Of a stretch of DNA of 23,435 bases, positions 1-8,562 are shown in pieces; the stretch's first letter is position 1; the number at the start of each line of letters is the position of its first letter. The translations under genes and the position numbers were made by a program. The notes under the pieces are model-generated. The model was not told where the DNA came from, ran no database searches, and worked only from the letters and a program-made list of their open reading frames with translations. This DNA comes from Kipferlia bialata (taxonomy: Eukaryota; Fornicata). The stretch covers positions 1 through 23,435 of the forward strand of contig BDIP01000258.1 in assembly GCA_003568945.1 (NCBI GenBank), in the 5' to 3' direction.

Positions 1-51
<51 letters not shown>
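1..51. repeat. Poly-G homopolymer at window edge
   Basis: There is an uninterrupted run of 51 G. The neighbouring TRM6-like gene is on the minus strand, so this is poly-C in its sense, just past a splice donor. It may be the pyrimidine tract of that gene's next intron. The sequence simply stops here, so the tract probably marks where assembly or sequencing failed. Confidence 0.95.
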
Positions 52-53
<2 letters not shown>

Positions 54-109
54 CTAGAGAGGGAGAAAGATGAAATCGAGGAAGAGAGACACGCATGCTC
101 CATGTGTAC

Positions 110-812
110 CTTGTTCTCGAAGGAGGCTGACCCGTCCTTGAGTGCATCGATGATGGATGCTGATCCTGACCCCTGCTTGGTCAGGGCCTCGGCGTCAACA
201 GTCTGACCGCCCTCACTCTTGAGGAGGGTGGAGGGAATGGCATCCCCTCCGTCAATCACATCCTCTGTGACCATATCCTCTAGGGGTGAGGGTATGAGAC
301 GAAGGGAGAAGAGCATTACGACGTATCTCCACTGAAAAGACTTTAGCTACCACTCCGGAGATAACGCGTACCTGGATTGCCACAGAGCCTTACACACTGC
401 TCCAGGACCTCATCGTACTCGTACCAGCACCCGTAGGTCAGTCCAATCAGGCACCGGCAGGGGACACGGAAGGAACTGACACCAACCTTCGACTTAGTAG
501 ATACAATATGGAGATGCTATGCCTAACACTCATGACTGAGACTCTGAAGCAGCCACCCACCTGTCCACCACCTGCCCGTGCCATGCTGAAGGACCCATCG
601 GGGCAACGCAGGGCAACGTGATCGTTCTTCCCTATTGTATTAGGGTTGGCCAGAGGGACAAGTGGCTCAACAGCCACGGGCTCTGTGGTCTCCGCGACAG
701 TTTCCACTGCCTTCACCGTCTCTACTACACAAGGCACATCAGCCCCTGTGTCTATCTCCATCCACGAGCAGATAGTGACTAAAGAGGTCTGGCTTCTGAG
801 CATCTTAGACAT
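110..812 (-). CDS. TRM6: TRM6/GCD10-like tRNA m1A58 methyltransferase non-catalytic subunit, 5' part
   Basis: Exons 812-561, 492-372 and 279-110 join in frame to give the first 181 residues; the rest lies beyond the window. TRM6 is the RNA-binding partner of the catalytic subunit TRM61 in the complex that makes m1A at tRNA position 58. The match is to the family's N-terminal plan: an I-x-x-x-D-x-V-A-L strand (about residues 60-68), then LIGLTYGCWYEYDE (about 99-112, family LIGxxYGxxYE), then QTVDAEAL leading to IIDALKDGSASFENK (about 167-181), which parallels the family's L-T-x-x-x-I-x-x-L-K ... I-V-x-x-L-x-x-x-S-x-T-F-x-x-K. Intron 2 ends in a consensus CTCACCCCTAG. Intron 1 has a less typical acceptor (CTACTAAG at 500-493), so its exact edge is uncertain. 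The start at 812 is the first ATG and lies 72 bases from the divergent NOP2 start. The catalytic partner is not in the window. Confidence 0.75.
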
Positions 813-884
813 GTGAACCCCTTCGATTCTGTCGCAAACACGCAATCGAAGCTGACCAGCATCTTTCTTGGGAAGAATCGGCAA
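813..884. promoter_or_regulatory. Bidirectional promoter spacer between TRM6-like and NOP2
   Basis: Only 72 bases separate the two divergent ATGs (812 minus, 885 plus), so both 5' UTRs and any core promoter must fit here or overlap coding sequence. I recognise no TATA or initiator element. An in-frame GTG at 813 would extend NOP2 by 24 residues, but the ATG at 885 starts a typical lysine-rich NOP2 N-terminus and is preferred. Confidence 0.5.
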
Positions 885-2312
885 ATGGCAAAGCGTCAAG
901 CCGTGAAGCCTGTGGAGGAGGTGATGGACTCCGAGGAGACCTCAAGTACGATTGTAGAGGAGATGATGGACGATGAGTTCGCTTTCGGCTCTGGATCTGA
1001 GGGTGAGGAGGAGATCCTTCCTTTCGAGCGGAAGGCTGCTCTTAGGATTGCCCAGCAGGTGGCTGAGGCTGACGGTGCTGAGAAGGAGCTTGCTACAGCA
1101 GTTTCTGCCGACGAGGAGGGTAGATACGACTTCACCATGGATATGGGCAGTGATCTTGAGGCCGTCCACCAGAGGTTCCTCAAGATTGTTCACACACTGC
1201 AGGTGTTTAAGGACAGGAGGGCACTTCACCTGAAGCGTACTGACTACCTTAGCCAGCTAGCTCTGGACCTGAGTGTGTACTACGGGTACAGTGAGTGGCA
1301 CATCAGTATGCTGCTTGAGCTATTCCCACCTGTGGAGTTGATCGACTATCTGGAGGCCAACGAGAAGCCAAGACCTCTTGTTCTCCGTGCCAATGGACTG
1401 AAGACCAAGCGTGGAGAGCTTGCTCGTTCCCTCATTGCCAGAGGAGTTGACCTGGACCCTGTTGGGGACTGGACCAGAGAGGGTCTGCATGTGTACAAGT
1501 CCCAGGTGCCCCTGGGAGCCACCCCTGAGTACCTGCTGGGCCACTACCTCATTCAGGACGCTGCCTCTTTCCTGCCCGTGCTTGCTCTGGGAGCCAAGCC
1601 AGGCGAGAGGGTGCTGGATATGGCCGCTGCCCCAGGAGGCAAGACCACCCACATTGGCCAGTTCATGAAGAACGAGGGCACTCTGCTGGCCAACGATGTC
1701 AACGAGGACCGTATCCCATCCCTGCTGGCCAACATCCAGAGGCTGGGGATCTGCAACTGCGTGGTGACCAACTACGATGGACGCAACCTGACCAAGATCA
1801 TCGGGGCCACCCTCGACAGGGTGCTGCTGGATGCCCCCTGTACCGGTCTGGGCACTGTGTCCAGGGACCCCACCGCCAAGGTGTCCAAGGACGGCACCGA
1901 TGTGCTGCGCATGGCCCATCTGCAGAAGGAGCTGGCCCTGGCCGCCATCGACATGCTCAAGGTCGGGGGCTCCCTCGTGTACTCCACCTGTTCCATCACA
2001 GTGCCGGAGAACGAGGCCATTGTGGACTATCTGCTCAAGTACAGGCACGTCAAGATCCAGCCCCTGCCCGAGGCCATCCAGTTTGGAAGGCCCGGCCTGG
2101 TCAACTTCCGTGGCAAGAGGTTTGACGCCTCCATCAAGCATGCCCGCCGTGTGTACCCCCACACCCACAACATGCTGGGCTTCTTTGTGTGCCTGCTGGT
2201 TAAGACTGAGCCCGGCGTCAAGGGCAAGAGGCCCGACGGCTCCGGCCCACCCAAGGCCACTGTGCCCAAGATGAAGAGGAAGCCCAGGCCCATGCCCAAC
2301 AAGAGGATCTAA
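885..2312 (+). CDS. NOP2: NOP2/NSUN1 25S-28S rRNA cytosine-5 methyltransferase
   Basis: This is an intronless 475-residue gene. NOP2 makes m5C in the large-subunit rRNA in the nucleolus and is needed for 60S assembly. The Rossmann methyltransferase core is complete: SAM-binding DMAAAPGGKT at about residues 245-254, motif IV DAPCTGLG at 316-323 (Cys319, product-release cysteine), and motif VI YSTCSI at 366-371 (Cys369, the expected nucleophile). The N-terminal 80 residues are acidic, and the tail is rich in Lys, Arg and Pro, as in nucleolar proteins. At 475 residues it is shorter than yeast or animal NOP2 because the charged ends are trimmed. It is the only complete gene here without introns. 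Third positions shift from mixed T/C/G endings in the first third to almost exclusively C/G in the last half. It diverges from the TRM6-like gene across a 72-base spacer and converges with the WH2 gene, with 214 bases between stops. Confidence 0.97.
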   Translation: MAKRQAVKPVEEVMDSEETSSTIVEEMMDDEFAFGSGSEGEEEILPFERKAALRIAQQVAEADGAEKELATAVSADEEGRYDFTMDMGSDLEAVHQRFLKIVHTLQVFKDRRALHLKRTDYLSQLALDLSVYYGYSEWHISMLLELFPPVELIDYLEANEKPRPLVLRANGLKTKRGELARSLIARGVDLDPVGDWTREGLHVYKSQVPLGATPEYLLGHYLIQDAASFLPVLALGAKPGERVLDMAAAPGGKTTHIGQFMKNEGTLLANDVNEDRIPSLLANIQRLGICNCVVTNYDGRNLTKIIGATLDRVLLDAPCTGLGTVSRDPTAKVSKDGTDVLRMAHLQKELALAAIDMLKVGGSLVYSTCSITVPENEAIVDYLLKYRHVKIQPLPEAIQFGRPGLVNFRGKRFDASIKHARRVYPHTHNMLGFFVCLLVKTEPGVKGKRPDGSGPPKATVPKMKRKPRPMPNKRI

Positions 2313-2526
2313 CGCGCCGTGTAGTGTCTGTTTGTGTTGTGTTTCGTGTACTCTTTCGTTAACTTGTTACTTACTATCCCGTAGACTAAATTGCGTGATG
2401 CAGTATGTGAGAGTAAGGACATATCATGATATGGCTAGTTGAATTGGTACGAAATCTACTTGGCAATCACACATCACCATAACACAAAGACACATCACAA
2501 AACATAGGGAACATCACCCCCGGAAC

Positions 2527-4164
2527 TCACAGGTCATCAGACACGCTGGACACATCACTCTCTGTGTCACTGTCTGTGGCAGGGCAGGGACTGTCCCCAG
2601 GGGCATCACCCTCAGAGGACTCAGCCTCAGACTGTACCTGGCCTTCTACCTCTCCCTCTGCCTCTGCCTCTGCCTCTGCCTCTGCCTCTGCCTCTGTCTC
2701 ACTCTCAGGCTCTGGTTCAAACTCGCTCTCGCTGTCACTCTCACTCTCACTCTCGGACTCTGTCTCCTCTGTCCCCATCTGGGACATCCGCTCTCTCAGC
2801 TGCTGGGCAAGCATGGACTGCAGATCACCCTCAATCACACCGGGGGACCGCTGGGCCAGGCGTGGTGTCCCACCTGGGCTCCTATCACCAACCGACCTCA
2901 GCTTGAAGCCCTGGCTTGCTGCCGACTTAATGGCAGCCACCATATCCAGCTGTGCCCTCCTGGGCGATATGACAGCGGAGCGGGAGAGAGAGGAGGCGCC
3001 CTTGGCCTGTCTGGGGGACCGGTACAGCCCTGCCCTGCCACTCTGGGGCGAGACGTGCCTCAGCCTCACAGACCCCAGCACGTCAGGGGTGAGCACCATA
3101 CGGTCACTGTCGGTGAGAGGCCGGGCCTGACCCTTGGGGGCGGGCGCATTTTTCGGGGTCTGCTTGGGAGTGGACATGAGGGGTGGAGGTGGGGGAGGGG
3201 GAGGGGGGGCACCGACACCGGGTGGGGGAGGGGGAGGGGGAGGAGGAGCGCCCCCCATGGGTACTGGTGGGGGTGGAGGGGGAGGTATGGCCCCACCCGG
3301 CACAGGGGGAGGGGGCAGGGAGGGCAGTCCCGGGGGGAGAGGGGCGGGGGGCATCAGCATTCTGATTCCCTGACATTAGTTGTCTGATTAGAGTCTACTA
3401 CTTACTGACTCAATTGTCTATGATATGGATAATAATCCCAGTCCATGTAATACTATACAAGCGTATACCTGTGGGGTGGCCACAAGGTCCCCTGGACACC
3501 CTGGCTCCTGTCCAGGCTTCAAGGCAGTGATTAGACCTCTCAGATACTCAGCCTCACCCCTAGTCTGCTTCAGCTCGGCCTGGACATCAGATTCTCATTA
3601 GAGACTCTCGTATAGGTGCATCATTGTATGTATATACAGAAGTAAGCAGTCGGATAAGAAACACAGCTGACCTGGAGATCACTGAGACTCTTCTCCATCT
3701 CGGACCTGGCAGCGGTCCGCTCCCGCATCGTAATGGCGGCCTTGCGCAGTGTCTTCTGGACCTTGGGGTAAGGTATCCTTAGGTATTTGTATATACAATG
3801 AACAATATTATGTCTGAGATCGTAGTATATATGGTATATACAAGTATATCTGATCTACCTTATGCACTGGGTTCCTCTTGTAGAGCAGACCCCTCTTGAC
3901 AGCACCCCTCTTGGTGCCATCGGGGTTGTACTGGCTGAGCTTAGATTGGTTACACATGTAATACACAGTATCTTCACGTACAGTCTCTTGAGAAGCTCCG
4001 GATCGCTGGCATACAACCGAGCAAGCTCTTCCATGGCTTTCTGGCAGTGAGCACACAACAATGATACGGACGAATATGTAAGGAATGTGTGAGTTGAGTC
4101 CCATACTTACCTGTGTCTCTACATTATCAGCCTGGTGCTTGCCGTCCTCTCGAAGATGTGCCAT
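2527..4164 (-). CDS. Poly-proline, WH2-like, acidic-tail protein (probable actin regulator)
   Basis: Six exons (4164-4111, 4040-3982, 3934-3859, 3761-3672, 3579-3469, 3369-2527) join in frame to 410 residues. The N-terminal 130 residues are charged and helical, with a probable coiled coil at about 64-115. Residues 135-194 are proline runs of up to nine, as in profilin-binding segments. A WH2-like actin-binding stretch follows at about 270-290, RRAQLDMVAAIKSAASQGFK then LRSV, fitting the WH2 pattern of an amphipathic helix plus LKxV, though with a longer linker. Residues from about 330 are Ser/Glu and Glu/Ala repeats and end in SDDL. The order proline-rich, WH2, acidic resembles WASP/WAVE/WASH, but the acidic tail lacks the Trp that binds Arp2/3, and I do not recognise the N-terminal domain. 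No FH2 domain is present, so it is not a formin. Actin regulation is therefore inference; the gene model itself is well supported. Confidence 0.8.
2655..2696. repeat. Coding hexanucleotide repeat (CCTCTG)7
   Basis: Seven copies of a six-base unit lie inside the last exon of the WH2-like gene. On the sense strand they encode a run of Glu-Ala pairs in the acidic tail. Because the unit is two codons, length changes would keep the frame. Confidence 0.95.
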
Positions 4165-4407
4165 ACAGAGTATCTCGATCCACAGAAACTACGAGGTGTG
4201 GATATTTACTTCTGCAAGGATGTTGGAGAGAGTGCTGAGCCGGCAAACTGCAAAATTCAAAAATTATGAGACGGCATTTCGGAAAATGTCATTTCCTGTC
4301 ATACTTGTCACCATTGAGTTCCTCCGGTGACTATTCAGGAGGCCAACACCAAATCATGAATCGCTTGCAAAGACAGTACCCACTGAAGAGAATATATACA
4401 TACAGTT

Positions 4408-7354
4408 CTATTTCCTGCCTCGTGACGAGGAGAGCATCTCCTGGATCACCCTCAAGTCATCCACGTGCATCCTGGACGATATCCCCCCTCTGTGGGACCG
4501 GGACTGGGAGAGCCTCACGCGCTCCTCGTCAATCAGCGATGCCAGCTCCTCATCGAGGTGGGTGTGGTACAGGGGCTGCTGGTCCAGGCCACTCGACCTC
4601 AGGGGGGGAGGGGGTCTGGCGGTGACTGTGTCCCTCTCTCTGACACGCCTCTTCTCCCCCCTGTGTACATACTCATCATTAACCAGACTGGTCTGCGCCT
4701 TGCTCTGTATCTCTAGGGTAGCTCTCTCAAGCTCTCTTGCCGTCCTATCCAGCTCCTCCTCCTGCTCCTCCTGTCTCAGCGTAGACACCCGCAGCAGGTC
4801 CTTCAACCGACGGTGCTTGTCCCTCAGTCGCACCTGCTTCTCGCTGACCACCTCCAGACGTGTGAGGGCCTCCTTGAGATCCGCCTCCAATCTGAGACGC
4901 TGCCTACCCCACCGCCTCTCATCCGACCGGTGGCTCTCTAGGCTCTCGGCAAGACGTCTCTCTGCCTCCCTCACGACTGCTGCGGCGGCATCCGACGTGT
5001 CCAACTTCTCTCTCTCCTTGGCCGCCACCTCCTGCCGGGCCTCTCCCTCCATGGAACTCATCCTGGCACGGATCCCATGTAGCTCCGCAGCGTCCCTCTC
5101 GGCCCTGGCGACAGCCTTGCCGGCCTCCTCCCTCAGTGCCTCGATGGTGCCCTGCAGCCCCCTCTCCCGTCCTGCCACGTCTGCCAGCTGGCGCCTCAGG
5201 TCATCCGCTGCCCCCTGTGCCTTAGCCAGGTCCCCCCTTACCGTGTCGAGGGACGCACCGAACTGCTGGGCAAGGGCCTTGGCCTGGGTGGCACGGGCCT
5301 CTGCGCTGGTGGCCCTGACCTCTGCCTCTGCCGCATGGGTCTGGGCACAGGCGCACTCCTCCCTGAGCCGGGTTACAACGTCCAGCACGGTGTCCTCGCC
5401 CTCGCGGCACATGCCTCGCACCGCGTCTCTCATGTCCATGCACTCCTTCCGCCATGCTATGGCACTCTCCCGCTGCTCTGTGTACTGGTCCTTGAGTCTG
5501 GCCAGGGCAGCCCGGCACTCACTCAGCCTAGTGTCCAGATCATCTGCCGTGGCCTGCCTCGAGGCTGCTGTCTCCTGACAGGCAGTCAGCTGGGCCTGGA
5601 GGGAGGCGGCACGAGTAGTCTCCCTGTCCAGCCCTCCACTCAGCTCTGCCACCCGCCCCTCCAGCTGTGCCGCAGCGGCCTCTGCCTCAGACAGGCTCTG
5701 CTGTAGGGCGGCCTTCTCCGTGTCTGACCCGTGGGTGAGGTCGTCCACCCTCTGCTGCAGGTAGTCCCGCCTCTCAATCACCCCGGGTAGCTCAGTACTG
5801 TCACGCTCCAGCTCTGCTATCTGGGACCTGAGCTTAGCGATCAGTCGGTTGCTGGCCACGGTGGTGGATCGAGTGGTGTCCTCGGCAGCAGTGAGGCGGG
5901 ACAGGAGATCCTCACTTAGGGTAGCTGCGTCTGCGGCTGCCCCGGCCTGTCTACGCAAGGACTCCACCTCGGCTGCCGTCTCTGCGGCCTCCTGGGCTGC
6001 CTCAACTGTAGAGGCCTGGAGAGAGGCGAGGTCAGCACGGGCCTTGGCCAGGTCCTCCTCCAGCGTGGCACATCTACCTGCCAGCTCCACAGTGCGTGCC
6101 TCTGCAGTCTGTGTGCGAGACGCCAACTGCTCGTTTTGTCGGGAGAGTGCCACTACCTCAGCAGTGCTGGTCTGGTGGTCAGCAAGGAGACCCTCGTACC
6201 TGGGGTGAGTGCAGTCACGAGTACATATTTGGGAATTATGAATAGTAGTGGCGTCTGACTTCTACAGCACATACAAGACAAGCCCATACCTGACTGACAG
6301 GGCTGCGTGTGCTTCATCAGCCCGCTGGGCCCTGCCCTCCAGGTCGGTGGCCCTCAGAGCCATACTCTCCCTCTCAGACACCAGCCTGTCAGCCTTGGTC
6401 GACATCTCAGCCAGCTTCCTCTCAGCCTCTGCCCTGGCCGTATCCAGCCGGGTGCGCTGCAGCCCAGCAGCCTTCAGACTCTGCCGAAGCTCAGCTGCGA
6501 GTCGGGCATCCCCTTCCAGACGCCTGCAGGTCTCTTGGGCGGCCACCAGCTCTGCCTGGGCTGTGCGGTTGGTCTCACGCATGGACTCGTACCTAGGGGT
6601 CAAAAACGAGCGAAGGAACTACACAAGATATATATACAATTAAATATATATATGCATATATCTTAATAAGTCTGTCGCACCTTGCCTCCCACTCCTTGGC
6701 CTCGGCGAGTGCGGCAGAGAGGTCGGGGGACGGGGAGGTAGGGGACACGGAAGCATCCACGCTTCTGCTGCCCTCCCCCTCTCTCCCCCTCTCGCACTGT
6801 TGAGACACGGCCTGCAGCCTTGCCCTCTCCCGCACAAGCTCTGCACTCAGCCTGTCCCTCTCGGGCTCCACCTCCAACAGACGCTGGGACAGGGTGGCAA
6901 GCTGCTCCTCCAGGTCCACCACGTGCTGCCTGGATGTCACAGCCCCACTCTTGGCAGAGTCCAGCTTCTGTTGAAGGTCAGCGATCCTGAGTTAGGAGTG
7001 TATCCTGCGACACATATACAGACGACTATTGAATATATAATTGTGTCTTGTCAGGGTCAACTGCACCTGTGTGTCTGGTCGTCTCTGGCCTCCGTCTGTG
7101 CCGTGGACCCTCTGACCAACCCTTCGAGGGACTGCAGCAGCTCTCCCATGGTGTCCACACACATGCTGACATGGGGGGACAGGGCAACCTGGGCTGAGGG
7201 GTCCCCCAGGGAGGCCAGGCCCTTCTGCACCCCTACCAGGGCATCTGCGGCGTGTCTTGCTGTCTGCACTGCCTGCTTGAGGGGCTGGGCAGGGAGGGGC
7301 CCAATAGAGCCGCTGAGGTGAGGGGGGGGGGGGGGGGGGGAGGGGGGGAGAAAA

Positions 7355-7398
<44 letters not shown>

Positions 7399-8193
7399 GA
7401 GAATTCACCTACCGCTCTGATATGCTTCATGTTATGACTGTACCGTGCCCCCATCATCGGAAGTGGTCCCTCGTATATAGTCCAGGTGTCTGCATGGTAA
7501 GATAACGTTAGAGTCCAAAATGATACATATGCAGCAGACATATGGGAGGAGAGAAACATATATACAAGGCATGTACAATACGCTGTATATTGTCAATATA
7601 CACAAAGTTTGACTGAACACAACTTCTACATATACTGATATATAGAGGCAGGGGAGATACCTTCGTCAATGGTGTATATCCACAGGGTGGGTCGGATGAA
7701 GGAGAGGGCGTTTCTCTCTCCACATAACACGTACACCCTGCCCCTGACAGTGCATGCACAGAAGATCTTGGCGAACTCTCCAAGGCCGGGGAAGGGGGTA
7801 CACTCACTGTCAATATCACCGTAGAACCGACTGACGTATGGGAGGCGGCTGAAGAACTGGGCAGATCTGTCCGTATAGGCCAACACAAGATTATGACTAA
7901 CGTGACAGAGTCTGGAGTCAGCCATACAACAGCACCAATCACAGACAGAGATTAGCCAGTGCCACAGAACGATCCATTATATACACACATGCCCCTCACC
8001 AGTTGCATGTCCACTCCAGAGCGTGTCCACATATTATCTATATAAAACCTAACTATATCAGTGTCACATACCTTGTGCCATACTCAGACTGCCTGGGCCT
8101 GTCCAGCCACCTTGCCGGCCATGTCGATAGTAATGTCTCCTTCTCCCCTGTCACAGCATCCAGTCTCAGATAGGTAGGTTTCCCAGGGGGCAT
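4408..8193 (-). CDS. Kelch-repeat and long coiled-coil protein (one junction unresolved)
   Basis: The 5' exons 8193-8072, 7911-7661 and 7489-7409 join in frame and carry kelch-like sequence: GRVYVLCGE, then LWIYTIDE, then WTIYEGPLP and GARYSHNM, the blade pattern G-x-x-Y-v-x-G ... W ... lP ... R-x-x-H. Exons 7312-7067, 6986-6681, 6592-6290 and 6199-4408 also join in frame and give about 880 residues of heptad-rich Ala/Glu/Arg/Leu coiled coil with a basic C-terminus (SSRGRK). The two halves are separated by a 75-base G-rich tract. The 7409 donor is phase 1 but the 7312 acceptor needs phase 2, so the homopolymer length may be wrong, an extra exon may be missed, or these are two genes. The kelch part (about 150 residues) is too short for a full propeller, so 5' exons may be missing; an ATG at 8271 spliced to 8195 is possible. 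It is probably a cytoskeletal scaffold, by analogy only. Confidence 0.72.
7322..7396. repeat. Interrupted poly-G tract (poly-C in sense)
   Basis: Runs of 19, 7 and 42 G are separated by short A-containing spacers. On the sense strand this is a C tract directly before the acceptor CTCACCTCAG at 7322-7313. It is either an extreme polypyrimidine tract in an intron or, if read through, a poly-proline linker, because poly-C encodes Pro in all three frames. Its length is unlikely to be exact in the assembly. Confidence 0.95.
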
Positions 8194-8562
8194 TACTGCA
8201 TAAAGTGAATGGGTAGAGAGAGAGTCTTTTGACCCATGTTTTTTTGTTTCCAACACCCTTTCTCATCCTGATTCCGACCAAGCTTTACGCTCAATGCAAG
8301 TATATATTGTCACATGGCGGCTTAAAGCTGTCCCTTCCGAGAACAAATAGAAATACAACAGAAAACATCAAAACCCCTGTGACTCATCAGAGGTCATGCT
8401 TAGCCTAGCCTAAACCGATACCACCACATATCCCTAGTTGAGTCTCTTGTACAGTGTGTAGTAGTCGAGGGCTAGTCATCTACTAGAGTATACATATACC
8501 ACCACACTGATATATATATGCCTATGAGAGAGAGGCTACTCCCTCTCGCAAGTCTAGGCTCT
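8194..8562. other. Intergenic region with duplicated end of the kinesin gene
   Basis: This region lies between the kinesin stop and the first recognised kelch exon, both on the minus strand. Bases 8434-8470 repeat bases 8563-8599, the last exon end of the kinesin gene, with two differences including the stop codon region (CTAGTTGAGTCTCTTG in both). Otherwise it is A/T-rich sequence with no clear exon; the promoter of the kelch gene must lie here. Confidence 0.7.

Noticed and set aside
813-884. GTG-initiated extension of NOP2
   Set aside because: Non-ATG starts are unlikely in a eukaryotic nuclear gene, and an ATG with a typical NOP2-like N-terminus follows at 885.
1320-2168. A 282-codon open frame antisense to NOP2
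   Set aside because: It is the complement of a GC-rich conserved methyltransferase core, has no recognisable sequence and no splice support; NOP2 on the other strand explains the constraint.
2564-3130. Ser-rich open frame antisense to the WH2-like gene
   Set aside because: It arises from the complement of the Glu/Ala and Glu/Ser repeats; the minus-strand frame joins in phase to five upstream exons.
3180-3360. Formin FH1 domain
   Set aside because: The proline runs look like FH1, but no FH2 domain follows; the downstream sequence is a WH2-like stretch and an acidic tail.
4562-5578. A 338-codon Ser/Ala/Arg-rich frame antisense to the coiled coil
   Set aside because: It is low complexity and mirrors the heptad-rich gene on the minus strand, which has the real splice connections.
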